Shown piece by piece: positions 45,609 through 53,945 of a stretch of DNA of 64,000 nucleotides. The stretch is taken from positions 3,968,001 to 4,032,000 of the forward strand of contig NZ_CP159486.1 of NCBI RefSeq assembly GCF_041902845.1, written 5' to 3'. Position numbers and translations under genes: made by a program. Numbering within the stretch: the first letter of the stretch is position 1; each line of letters starts with the position of its first letter. The notes under the pieces are model-generated. The model saw only the letters and a list, made by a program, of their open reading frames with translations. It made no database searches and was not told the DNA's origin. This stretch comes from Limibacterium fermenti (GTDB taxonomy: Bacteria; Bacteroidota; Bacteroidia; Bacteroidales; Dysgonomonadaceae).

Positions 45609-45692
45609 TAAATTACAAATTACCGATTACTAATTGCAAATTACAAATTACAAATTACAAATTACTAATTACAAATTGTCAATTATCAATTA
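45609..45692. repeat. 7-bp tandem array upstream of truA (12 units)
   Basis: Twelve heptamers, consensus CAAATTA with CTAATTA and TCAATTA variants, lie in exact phase between truA and the DUF5715 gene, where the truA promoter would be expected. Confidence 0.9.
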
Positions 45693-45745
45693 GTTAGTTA
45701 ATTAGTTCTGATGGTTCGGCGAAAGGGTTGTACGACATCGGCCAT

Positions 45746-46435
45746 TCAGCGTACGGTGATGTGAAAGCAGGCTTGTTTGCGCTCATGCTTTACATAACAA
45801 CGCTCCTGCTTTTTCAAGTCGAACAATACCTGCGCTAGTACGAGTTTCAGCCGTTCGGGCGGAATAGCCTGTAACGTGTCGGCATCGACCTGTTCGAAAC
45901 GTTTCCACGACAAGTCGAACGTCGTTCCATAGCGGTGCGCCGAATTGTCGGTCGCATTGGCATTCCTTTTCGTAAGCTTCTCGATATCTTCGTCGGTGCG
46001 GGTCACGCTGGTCAGATACAGGCGGTACAGCGGGAGCTCTTTGCTATAGAGCGAATCCCGGAAGTTCTGCCCGATATCCATCAGCAACTTCGCCGCCGAA
46101 GGCACCAGGAACGGAATAGAGTGCGTCAATTCGTCCGTTTTATACAGTTCCAACTCATCGGGGATGCGCACCAATTCGCCTTTCAGGGCAAGGGTGTCGT
46201 CGCGGGAAGCCATCGGGGTGATGCCGTTGTTGACGGCAGCGACGATTTGTAGTTCGTGCAAGTCGTTAAATTCGCGCGAGTAGTTTCCCGTGAAGCGCGC
46301 CTTTCTTTCGGTTTCCGTACCCGGAGGAGCGGCATCGGCCGGAACCGTTTCGGCCTTGCTTTTTCCGCACGCCGACAGTCCGAAGCAGAGCAGCAACGCG
46401 GCGATTCCCGCCAGTTCTTTTATCTTCGCTGTCAT
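45746..46435 (-). CDS. DUF5715-like lipoprotein with M15-peptidase-like motif
   Basis: The lipoprotein has 229 residues (GLSAC, Cys23). The motif SAHRYGTTFDLSWKRF matches the SxHxxGxxxD zinc-site pattern of M15/LAS peptidases (D-Ala-D-Ala carboxypeptidases), and the C-terminal ACFHITVR offers the third zinc His. The catalytic Glu usually three residues before that His is not there (ACFH), so a peptidoglycan-binding or altered catalytic role is possible. It follows the exonuclease gene by 6 bp (46442 to 46435) in the dnaN-dnaQ-like operon on the minus strand. The name DUF5715 is from memory. Confidence 0.75.
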   Translation of the reverse strand: MTAKIKELAGIAALLLCFGLSACGKSKAETVPADAAPPGTETERKARFTGNYSREFNDLHELQIVAAVNNGITPMASRDDTLALKGELVRIPDELELYKTDELTHSIPFLVPSAAKLLMDIGQNFRDSLYSKELPLYRLYLTSVTRTDEDIEKLTKRNANATDNSAHRYGTTFDLSWKRFEQVDADTLQAIPPERLKLVLAQVLFDLKKQERCYVKHERKQACFHITVR

Positions 46436-46441
46436 AAGCGT

Positions 46442-47212
46442 TTAACCGTTTAGTTCCTTAAGCCGTATTTTTGTAAGTGACTGTTTGGTGTTGAGCGGAA
46501 AATCGCCCTCCATCATCCAAGCATAATAGCTGGGTTCGTTTTTCAGCACTTCGACGACCGGTTTGCCTTTATGTTTCCCGAAGTTAAACACTTCCACGCC
46601 TTTGTCGTTCTTGACGATGCGGCCGGCAAAATCGACATTGTTATTAAAGCTCGAATATTCTTTCGACAATGCTTCGACGTCGTTGATAAGGTCGGGATAG
46701 CGTTGCAATTGCGATTTCAACACTTCGTATGTGGCCTTGGTGTCGGCTTCGGCCGAATGTGCATTGGTGAGTTCTTTGTTACAATAGAAGCGATAAGCGG
46801 CTTCGAGGGTGCGTTGTTCCTTCTTGTGGAAAATGATTTGCACGTCCACGAATTTGCGTTTGCTCATGTCGAAGTCGACTCCTGCCCGCAGGAATTCCTC
46901 GGCCAACATCGGTACATCGAAACGGCTCGAATTGAATCCCGCCAGGTCGCATCCTTCCAACTGGTCGGCGAGCGAGCGGGCCACCTGCTTAAAGGTCGGG
47001 CAATCCTTTACGTCATCGTCCGTAATGCCGTGAATGGCCGTAGCCTGCGGTGGAATCGGTATTTCGGGATTGATACGCCGCGATTTGACTTCTTCTTTCC
47101 CGTTAGGAAAAACTTTCAAGAAAGAAATTTCGACAATTCGATCGTGAGTAATATTTATTCCGGTAGTTTCCAGATCGAAGAATACCAACGGATTTTTTAA
47201 GTTAAGTTCCAT
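46442..47212 (-). CDS. DEDDh 3'-5' exonuclease (DnaQ/epsilon-like)
   Basis: The protein has 256 residues. The exonuclease motifs are Exo I with Asp13 and Glu15 (VFFDLETTGINI), Exo II (CDLAGFNSSRFDVPMLAEEF) and Exo III (NAHSAEADTKATYEVL, HxxxxD). A C-terminal part of about 70 residues (NFGKHKGKPVVEVL, YYAWMMEGDFPLNTKQSL) is shared by many DnaQ-family exonucleases. It lies 5 bp downstream of dnaN, and this coupling of clamp and proofreading-type exonuclease is usual in Bacteroidetes; it probably proofreads or serves repair together with the clamp. Confidence 0.93.
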   Translation of the reverse strand: MELNLKNPLVFFDLETTGINITHDRIVEISFLKVFPNGKEEVKSRRINPEIPIPPQATAIHGITDDDVKDCPTFKQVARSLADQLEGCDLAGFNSSRFDVPMLAEEFLRAGVDFDMSKRKFVDVQIIFHKKEQRTLEAAYRFYCNKELTNAHSAEADTKATYEVLKSQLQRYPDLINDVEALSKEYSSFNNNVDFAGRIVKNDKGVEVFNFGKHKGKPVVEVLKNEPSYYAWMMEGDFPLNTKQSLTKIRLKELNG

Positions 47213-47217
47213 CTATA

Positions 47218-48342
47218 TCAATCGTTCAGCATCATCGGCATTAAGAGCATCAGTAAATCTTCCTCCTCTTCTTTTTCGGTCGGGACGATAATGCCGGCCC
47301 GAGAGGGATCGGACAATTCGAGGCGTATATCGGCCGAAGGAATATTGTTGAGAATATCGATGAGGAATACCGCTTTGAAGCCGATACTCATGACGGTGCC
47401 CTGATAAGCGCAGGGGACGACCTCTTCGGCTGCCGTGAGGAAATCGATATCTTGCGCCGAAACCACCATCTTGTCTTCCGACAGTTGTAGTTTGACCAAG
47501 CTGCTGGCCGGATTCGAGAACACGGCCACGCGCTTCAGCGCATTGAGCAGCGCCAGGCGGTCGATGGTCAGGCTGTTGGGATTATTTTGCGGAATCACCG
47601 AGTTATAATTGGGATAACGCCCTTCCACAAAACGGCACACCATGGTGTAGTTGGCGAGCGTGATGTAGGCGTTGTTTTCGTCAAATTTAATGGTGACCGG
47701 TTGCGTTTCCTTCGGCAACAAACCCTTTAGCAGGGTGGCCGGTTTTTTGGGAAGGATGAAGGACGCGCGTCCTTCGCCTTTGGCCGCCGTAGAGGTCATG
47801 CGCACCAGTTTATGCCCGTCGGAAGCGACAAAAATGATATTGTCGGCGGTGATATCGAAATAGATCCCATTCATGACAGGGCGCAACTCGTCGTCGGCCG
47901 TAGCGAACAGCGTGCGGTTGATGCCTTCCGAAAACGTGTCGGCCGGCAGTACGAGCGACATCGCCGAATCTTTGAGTTCCTTCGGTTGGGGGTATTCATC
48001 GCCTTTAAGCCCCACAAAGTTGTACTTCCCGTTGTGATAATAAATATACACTTCGAGCGTTTCGTCATTGATGTCGAACGTCAAGGGCTGGTCGGGCAGT
48101 TCTCTTAACGGATCGAGCAGGTTTTTGGCGTTGATCGCCAAGCGTCCGTTACCGTCGGCATTCGTCACCTCCACCCACGTTTCGAAGCGAGTTTCGTTGT
48201 CGGCTGCCGTTAACGATAACGTATTCTCTTTCAAATCAAGCAGAAAGCAATCCAATATGGGTAAGGTATTTTTCGAGTTGATTACCCTGCTTATGGCCTG
48301 TAAATGGTTCAGCAAAGAGGCACTTGATACTACAAATTTCAT
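47218..48342 (-). CDS. dnaN: DNA polymerase III beta subunit (sliding clamp)
   Basis: The protein has 374 residues built of three similar clamp domains. It begins MKFVVSSASLLNHLQAISRV and has KNTLPILDCFLLDLKENTLS, DGHKLVRMTSTAAKGEGRAS, and VEGRYPNYNSVIPQNNPNSL, as expected for DnaN, then an unusual acidic C-terminal tail (KEEEEDLLMLLMPMMLND). The clamp ring holds the replicative polymerase on DNA. It is first in an operon with the exonuclease and DUF5715 genes, with a -7 element 50 bp upstream and a heptamer array behind that. Confidence 0.98.
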   Translation of the reverse strand: MKFVVSSASLLNHLQAISRVINSKNTLPILDCFLLDLKENTLSLTAADNETRFETWVEVTNADGNGRLAINAKNLLDPLRELPDQPLTFDINDETLEVYIYYHNGKYNFVGLKGDEYPQPKELKDSAMSLVLPADTFSEGINRTLFATADDELRPVMNGIYFDITADNIIFVASDGHKLVRMTSTAAKGEGRASFILPKKPATLLKGLLPKETQPVTIKFDENNAYITLANYTMVCRFVEGRYPNYNSVIPQNNPNSLTIDRLALLNALKRVAVFSNPASSLVKLQLSEDKMVVSAQDIDFLTAAEEVVPCAYQGTVMSIGFKAVFLIDILNNIPSADIRLELSDPSRAGIIVPTEKEEEEDLLMLLMPMMLND

Positions 48343-48391
48343 AATGATATGTATTTTTTACGATGTTGTTTCCTACAATTACTTTAATCGA

Positions 48392-48399
48392 CAAATATA
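48392..48399 (-). promoter_or_regulatory. -7 element TATATTTG for dnaN
   Basis: CAAATATA on the plus strand reads TATATTTG on the minus strand, an exact TAnnTTTG match about 50 bp before the dnaN start. The -33 position falls in the beginning of the heptamer array and has no TTTG. Confidence 0.6.
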
Positions 48400-48411
48400 T
48401 AAAATTTTTTT

Positions 48412-48523
48412 GAGGGATGAATGATGAATGATGAATTATGAGCGATGAGGGATGAATTATGAACGATGAATGATGAGCGATGAGCGATGAACGATGAACG
48501 ATGAGGGATGAACGATGAGGAAT
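48412..48523. repeat. 7-bp tandem array next to the dnaN promoter (16 units)
   Basis: Sixteen heptamers of GARNGAT type (GAATGAT, GAACGAT, GAGCGAT, GAGGGAT, GAATTAT) follow each other without a phase break between the dnaN promoter and the xerD 3' end. Confidence 0.93.
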
Positions 48524-48616
48524 GCAGGGAATAATTATTGTCTCGACAATCTCCCATATATCTCCCATCTATCTTATCTCCTGTCAATTTTTCATCAATC
48601 ATTTATCAATCTCTCT

Positions 48617-49537
48617 TCAATTCCTCTTGTTTCTCGGATGATGCTCGATAATCTCCTGGCGAAGAAACGTGCGGTCGATGTGAGTGTAAATCTCCGTCGT
48701 GGTAATCTTCTCATGCCCCAGCATCTCCTGAATCGCCCGGATGTTAGCTCCCCGTTCCAGCAGATGTGTGGCAAACGAGTGACGGAAAACGTGCGGACTG
48801 ATCTTTTTTTGCAGCCCCACCGCTTCGGCATATTGCTTGATGTAATAGAACACCGTGATGCGCGAAATGGCTTTCCCCCTTGCGCTGAGAAACACAAAAT
48901 CTTCTTGTCCTTTTTGCACATTGAGTTGTCGGCGGTAGGGCAGGTAGTCATTGATTCTTGTGATCGCCGTTTCCGAAATAGGGACGAGCCGCTGTTTACT
49001 GCCCTTGCCTTGCACCCGTATGAACCCTTCGTCGAAGTATAAATCGGAAAAGCGCAGGTGGGTAAGTTCCGAAATGCGAAGGCCGCAACTGTAAAGCGTT
49101 TCGATAATCGCGTAATTGCGTGTGCCCTCTGACGTCGATACATCGATAACGCTCAGGATACGGTCTATTTCTTCGAGGGTGAGCACTATCGGCAACTTCA
49201 TGCCGATCTGTGGCGAATCGAGCAGTTCGCTCGGATCGTCTTCCAGGTATTCGTCGAGGACAAGAAAGCGGAAAAACGATTTCACGCCCGAGATGATGCG
49301 AGCGATGGATCGGGGTGAGATTTGCTCGTCATACAACTGGGCCAGAAATGCTTCGAGAGTATCCGTGGTGATTTCTTTCACCGGGATGTTTTGTTCCTGG
49401 ATAAATGCGATGAGCTTGGCGAGATCCGTCATGTATGCCTCGATGGTGTTTTTCGAGAGCCCTCTCTCCAGTAATAGAAAACGTTTATATTTCTCGACTA
49501 CCGGATAGCTTTCCTTTTCTTTTGATAAAACGTTCAT
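48617..49537 (-). CDS. xerD: Tyrosine recombinase XerD-type
   Basis: I start at ATG 49537 (MNVLSKEKESYPVVEKYKRF); an upstream TTG/other start would add 19 unlikely residues. The protein has 306 residues with an N-terminal SAM-like DNA-binding domain (LERGLSKNTIEAYMTDL) and the catalytic domain with Arg in CGLRISEL, HVFRHSFATHL, LGHEKITTTEIYTH (the Tyr nucleophile). Length and layout match the XerC/XerD proteins that resolve chromosome dimers at dif. No dif-like site is recognised in the window. It is a housekeeping recombinase by context, not an integrase of a mobile element. Confidence 0.92.
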   Translation of the reverse strand: MNVLSKEKESYPVVEKYKRFLLLERGLSKNTIEAYMTDLAKLIAFIQEQNIPVKEITTDTLEAFLAQLYDEQISPRSIARIISGVKSFFRFLVLDEYLEDDPSELLDSPQIGMKLPIVLTLEEIDRILSVIDVSTSEGTRNYAIIETLYSCGLRISELTHLRFSDLYFDEGFIRVQGKGSKQRLVPISETAITRINDYLPYRRQLNVQKGQEDFVFLSARGKAISRITVFYYIKQYAEAVGLQKKISPHVFRHSFATHLLERGANIRAIQEMLGHEKITTTEIYTHIDRTFLRQEIIEHHPRNKRN

Positions 49538-49609
49538 ATTGTTTCTTAATCCCTTTGTCCCTTTGCTCCGCCTGCAATTATCGACGTCAGCCATTATCGG
49601 GCGCAGCCC

Positions 49610-52156
49610 CTATCGCGAAGTGTTATCCCCTTTCTTTCCGCCGTCTTTATTTAGTTTCGCCGTCAACTTCTCCGCCTCCCGGATGTGGCCTCGGATAGAA
49701 TCGATGACCTGTCTTTGTTCCGGAGAGGAAAGGTCGTCTTTGTTTTCAAGCTTGCGGAGCAAAGAAGTGAGCGTTTTATCTCCCGTCATTTCAAAAACCG
49801 GAAGCATTTTATGCGCCAGTTCCCCCGCAAGTGACAGGTTGTTTTCTTTCAGGGCGCTCTCCAACCGGGGAATAGCGGCGGTTGTCTCCGAAATAAACGT
49901 CCCGAGGATCTCCTTCGACGTGGCAGGATCATCCTTTACAAAGTCGATGAGAGCGGCAGCGCCTTTTGTCGCCGGCGGTTGCGGCGTTTCCGTCTCTATC
50001 GCCGTCGCATCGCCGCCCTTTACGTAGGTGTGGATGATGCCGTATAATTGCGAAGATGTAAACGGCTTCATCAGGAAGTCGGTAAATCCGGAGTCCGCCA
50101 GGTCTTTTTGCGAAAGCCCCGACTTGGCCGAGAGGCCTATGATCGGTGTATGAACATCTTTTCCGGCCCTTTGGGCTCTTATTTGTTCTGCAAGCTTGAA
50201 GCCGTTTATCTGCGGCATTTGGATATCGACAAAGAGGATGTCGAACGATTGCCGTTGCAGGATGGCGAGTGCGTTTTCGGGACGCGACTCGGCAATGACC
50301 GTCATATTCTTCCTCCGCAGCATTTCGGCGGTCATGGAAAGCTGGATGTGGTCGTCGTCGATCAATAACACCGATACGCCTTCGAGCGAGTAGTGGGTAG
50401 GGGAGGGTACCGGCACCTCGGTGGGCTGATCGGGCTGTTCGGGTTGTAAGGGCAGGATTACGAAAAACTCCGATCCCTTTCCTCTTTCCGACTCCAAGCC
50501 TATTTTCCCGTCCATCATCTCTACCAACCTTTTCGTGATAGCCAGTCCCAAGCCGCTGCCCTCGCTTCTTCCGTGGCGAGGATCGTCGGAGTCGAGTTGC
50601 TTGAACTCTTCGAAGATCACCGCTTGGTCTTTTTTATCGATACCGGCGCCTGTATCTTTCACCTTAAATAGAAGCTCCCGGTTGCCTTTTTCCTCCGAAA
50701 TAACGGCGGAAACCGCGACCGTTCCTTCCTGCGTGTATTTAATCGCATTCGAAATGATATTCCCCATAATTTGGCGGATGACGTAAGCATCCCCGTAGCA
50801 TGTAAGATCCTTCGGCAGCCGAATGTCCGGCACGAAACGGAGTTTTTTCGAGTCGGCAATGGGCTTGAAGCTGGCAGTCGTTTCATCTATCAGGTCGAAC
50901 AGGTTGAAGTTGGTTTCTTTAACGACCCACGTTCCCGATTCCAGCTTTTGAAAATCCAGCAGATTCGTAGCCAGTTGCAGGATGTGCCGGCCGGAGAGCT
51001 TCATGTTCTGCAATTCCCGTTGATTATTGCCCGAATCCCGCTTCGAATCCATCAATTCGATGTATCCGAGAATAGAACTCATGGGCGCCTTGATGTCGTG
51101 TGATACGGCCAGCATCAACTCTTCACGCGAAGCGAGTAACTTGCGGATATGTTCGTTCGACCGTTCGAGTTGTTTCTTGTAGCGTTGGCTTTTGTTGAAG
51201 TCGATCAGAAACAGAATGCCGAAAAACAAGGCAATGAGTATTGCCAACCACGACACGCCGTAGACCGTTTTGAACGACGACGATACCGCGGCGTCTTTTT
51301 CTTCGAGAAGGCGGATCGACTTTTCCAGTTCTTCTTTTTCGATACCTTTCAACAGTTGATCAATGCGGGCCGTCAGCATCGTATTGGTCAGGTACATCTG
51401 CGATTGGCGGTCAAGCAATGCATATTCGAATTTTTTGCGGTTTTGCAAATCCAGCCTTTCGGAATACCGCACCATGTTGACAACGGTGTCGATGGCCAGT
51501 TTGAAGTCCTCTTGGGAAATGACGGTTTTCTTATCGACCAATACCGTTGAATCGGATCGGGCGACAAATACGTCGCGGATGCGGTCGGCGAGTCTCCGCC
51601 GCCGTCCGTAGACGACCGACGTATCGCTTTTGGCTTCTTCCTCCGGAAGTAAATTTTTTGTATTCAGATAGTCCCTGATTTGTTCATTCAGTGCGTTGGG
51701 GACATATGTGTATTGCGTTTCGCGGATAATTCGGGGGCTTTTACGCAAGGAGTCGAGTAATTCGGCTATTTGTTCGAGGTTTTCATGCTTCTCTTCCACC
51801 AGCACCCCGATGGTGTCGAGGGTTGCCGTTCGTAGCGTGTCTTGAGACAACGACCTCAGCGAGTCTAGATTCGTTTTAATTTCGGGTAGGAGTGTTTGGT
51901 ATTTTTCGAAATAAGCTTCCGTTCCCTCCTTACTAAAGAAGCCTTGTACGCTTTCTATTTCATAGAGTTTGGAAAGGGTGTTGCCTACGATTAGCAGTTC
52001 CGAGAGGTCTTCGCCGCGTATTTTCTTCTCGGAAAACGCCACCAACTTATTGTATACCAAGAAAAGCCCGGCAATCATGATGACAACGACCAGCACATAT
52101 CCTGTAATGACAAGATAGCGTATATGAGAACCGGAAACAGATGATTTTATTGCCAT
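49610..52156 (-). CDS. Hybrid sensor histidine kinase with receiver and HPt domains
   Basis: The protein has 848 residues: a membrane helix (about 13-36), a largely helical periplasmic sensor (40-300), a second helix (300-320), HisKA with His353 (LAVSHDIKAPMSSILGY), an ATPase part (NIISNAIKYTQEG, DTGAGIDKKDQAVIFEEF, GSGLGLAITKRLVEMM), a receiver with Asp644 (DILFVDIQMPQINGF), and a C-terminal HPt domain with His782 (AGELAHKMLPVFEM). All relay steps are thus in one chain, and the HPt would pass phosphate to the regulator encoded 20 bp upstream in the same operon (52177-53475). Confidence 0.93.
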   Translation of the reverse strand: MAIKSSVSGSHIRYLVITGYVLVVVIMIAGLFLVYNKLVAFSEKKIRGEDLSELLIVGNTLSKLYEIESVQGFFSKEGTEAYFEKYQTLLPEIKTNLDSLRSLSQDTLRTATLDTIGVLVEEKHENLEQIAELLDSLRKSPRIIRETQYTYVPNALNEQIRDYLNTKNLLPEEEAKSDTSVVYGRRRRLADRIRDVFVARSDSTVLVDKKTVISQEDFKLAIDTVVNMVRYSERLDLQNRKKFEYALLDRQSQMYLTNTMLTARIDQLLKGIEKEELEKSIRLLEEKDAAVSSSFKTVYGVSWLAILIALFFGILFLIDFNKSQRYKKQLERSNEHIRKLLASREELMLAVSHDIKAPMSSILGYIELMDSKRDSGNNQRELQNMKLSGRHILQLATNLLDFQKLESGTWVVKETNFNLFDLIDETTASFKPIADSKKLRFVPDIRLPKDLTCYGDAYVIRQIMGNIISNAIKYTQEGTVAVSAVISEEKGNRELLFKVKDTGAGIDKKDQAVIFEEFKQLDSDDPRHGRSEGSGLGLAITKRLVEMMDGKIGLESERGKGSEFFVILPLQPEQPDQPTEVPVPSPTHYSLEGVSVLLIDDDHIQLSMTAEMLRRKNMTVIAESRPENALAILQRQSFDILFVDIQMPQINGFKLAEQIRAQRAGKDVHTPIIGLSAKSGLSQKDLADSGFTDFLMKPFTSSQLYGIIHTYVKGGDATAIETETPQPPATKGAAALIDFVKDDPATSKEILGTFISETTAAIPRLESALKENNLSLAGELAHKMLPVFEMTGDKTLTSLLRKLENKDDLSSPEQRQVIDSIRGHIREAEKLTAKLNKDGGKKGDNTSR

Positions 52157-52176
52157 GGAATATAATGCTATATAGT

Positions 52177-53475
52177 TTAAAACGTTGTGTTTACGTTGTA
52201 CAACTTTATTTTGTTGTATAGCGTTTTCCGGTCGATATTTAAAATAGATGCCGCCATGGTTTTATTCCCCTTAGCCAAAGTCAACGCTTCTTCGATTTTT
52301 TCTTTTTCGTAACGTTCTTTTCGTAATCCTTTTACCGATGTCCCTTTCGGGTGATCAACCGGTTTTTGGGCGGCTTTAAACAATAACCGGCCTACTTCTT
52401 CGGAAATGCAATTACTTTCGGTAAGTAACGCAGCCTTTATGATGGTGTTTTTGACTTCCTGAATGTTGCCGGGCCAATCGTAATCGAGTAAAAGTTGTTG
52501 CACGGCGGGCATAATCTTCTCGATCTTCTTGTTTAACACCTCATTCGCAACCGTCAGGAAGTAATGGGCGAAGAATGGGATGCTCTCTTTGTTTTCTTTC
52601 AGCGCCGGCAGAAGAATGTGGTGCTTTTGGAGGGTCGTCAGAAGTTTGGGAATCCATATGGCGGAAAGTTCGGATATCGTTTTATCGGTACTGACGATAA
52701 CTTGGGTGAAGTTTTCGTTTTTTGGCTGTTTCGTGAGGAAGTCCTGCAATTGTAACTGCCCCGTTTTATCGAGAAGCTGTGCATTTTTGACGAATAACAA
52801 CCCGCCTTTTGCTTCGGCGAATTTGCGACTTATCCAAGAATTTTCCTGTTGAAAAGAATAGGAAGTTGCGCCTGCATCCGAGCCGTTTTTAGAAAATCGA
52901 TCGTAATCGGCTGTGACGAAAGGGAACGATTTATGAACTCCTTTTTCATAAATATATTTTGCCGCGGAAGCTTTTCCCGTACCCCTGTCGCCGGTGATCA
53001 GAAGGTGTGTATTGTCGACTACCGCTTTGTCGAGACGCTTGAATAACTCCGTGTAGGCTCTCCCTTCGGGTTTAATGAAAGCATTGATGAATTGTTTACT
53101 TTTCTTTTGATTCTGACGGATCTTGAGGGCATCTTCTATTTTCTTGAATAGAAGTTCGGGTTCAATGGGTTTCGAAATGTAGTCCACGGCTCCTGATTTC
53201 ATGGAGGCGACCGCCGACTCGATGTCCGCGTAACCGGTCATCATAATCACCAGCACGTCGGAATCGTATTTTTGTATCCACGATAAAAAAGAAAATCCGT
53301 CCATATCCGGCATGCGAATATCCGATAATACCAGATCGAAAGCGACCTCTCTTATCAACTTTTTGGCATCGTCTACATTCGTGGCTGTTTCCACTTCATA
53401 AAGCCGCTTCACGAGCCACGACTTGAGCATCAAACAGATTGTTAAATTATCATCCAGTACCAAAATCTTTTTCAT
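52177..53475 (-). CDS. NtrC-like response regulator with a degenerate AAA+ domain
   Basis: I start at MKKILVLDDN (53475); an ATG six codons upstream is also possible. The 432-residue protein has a receiver with Asp52 (LVLSDIRMPDMDGF), an AAA+ domain with an intact Walker A (ITGDRGTGKAS, Lys168) and a Fis-type HTH (MAASILNIDRKTLYNKIKLY). In the AAA+ domain the GAFTGA loop needed to touch sigma-54 is missing, and Walker B reads GGLLFVKNAQ, so the usual DE is KN. ATP hydrolysis and sigma-54 activation are therefore doubtful. It probably binds DNA as a classical regulator controlled by the adjacent hybrid kinase. Confidence 0.9.
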   Translation of the reverse strand: MKKILVLDDNLTICLMLKSWLVKRLYEVETATNVDDAKKLIREVAFDLVLSDIRMPDMDGFSFLSWIQKYDSDVLVIMMTGYADIESAVASMKSGAVDYISKPIEPELLFKKIEDALKIRQNQKKSKQFINAFIKPEGRAYTELFKRLDKAVVDNTHLLITGDRGTGKASAAKYIYEKGVHKSFPFVTADYDRFSKNGSDAGATSYSFQQENSWISRKFAEAKGGLLFVKNAQLLDKTGQLQLQDFLTKQPKNENFTQVIVSTDKTISELSAIWIPKLLTTLQKHHILLPALKENKESIPFFAHYFLTVANEVLNKKIEKIMPAVQQLLLDYDWPGNIQEVKNTIIKAALLTESNCISEEVGRLLFKAAQKPVDHPKGTSVKGLRKERYEKEKIEEALTLAKGNKTMAASILNIDRKTLYNKIKLYNVNTTF

Positions 53476-53551
53476 TGCCGTACGTCTATTCATTTATCAT
53501 CGTTGCAATAACCGGATCGACTCTTCATTGTTTTTGCCACGGAAGTCTCCA

Positions 53552-53896
53552 TCACTTTTGTTTGTTTTCTTCTTCGAAGATTTTCGGTAAAAGGATGGAG
53601 GCATACAGGAAAAACACGGCTGCAGCCGACATTACCAGTATCCACTCGTTTCGTTGGCGGAACATAAGATACGTAGCCACCGCCATCAGTACGCAGCCGA
53701 GAACCTGAAAATTAAACAAACGTTTCCCCCGAAGGCTCTTGCCGGGATAAGGCCTGCTTGCCAGGATTGCCGCGAATGCGCCTACGGCAAAAGCCATGAT
53801 CCACGGAGCCACCGCCGGAACAAAAAAATAACCGATTGCTGAAAACAAAATAAGTACTCCGGAAAGCTGAAATATTCTATCTTTTTTTTTATCCAT
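53552..53896 (-). CDS. Small four-helix membrane protein of unknown function
   Basis: The protein has about 114 residues starting MDKKKDRIFQL (53896; an ATG two codons upstream is possible). It is almost all membrane segments: about 8-28, 30-50, 63-80 and 86-105, with a charged loop RPYPGKSLRGKRLFNF between the pairs and a charged end EEENKQK. I do not recognise the family. It lies between the DivIC/FtsB-like gene and the NtrC-like regulator on the same strand and may be transcribed with either. Confidence 0.7.
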   Translation of the reverse strand: MDKKKDRIFQLSGVLILFSAIGYFFVPAVAPWIMAFAVGAFAAILASRPYPGKSLRGKRLFNFQVLGCVLMAVATYLMFRQRNEWILVMSAAAVFFLYASILLPKIFEEENKQK

Positions 53897-53908
53897 AATC
53901 ATTACTTT

Positions 53909-53941
53909 ACCGAGGGTGCAGCTCGAAGCGACCCCCTCGGT
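53909..53941. repeat. Palindromic element, possibly a dispersed REP-like repeat or terminator
   Basis: ACCGAGGG (53909-53916) pairs with CCCTCGGT (53934-53941) around AGCTCGAAGCG. A diverged copy with the same opening TTACCGAGGGTG begins at 62158. It lies just downstream of the DivIC-like stop codon and could end that transcript. Confidence 0.55.
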
Positions 53942-53945
53942 CGGC

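Noticed and set aside
43360..48523. CRISPR array in the repeat-rich 41-48 kb region
   Set aside because: Units are 7, 8 or 21 bp placed head to tail without unique spacers, and no cas genes are present.
48617..49537. Integrase of a mobile element
   Set aside because: Length and motifs are those of the chromosomal XerD type, neighbours are housekeeping genes, and no attachment sites or tRNA target are visible.
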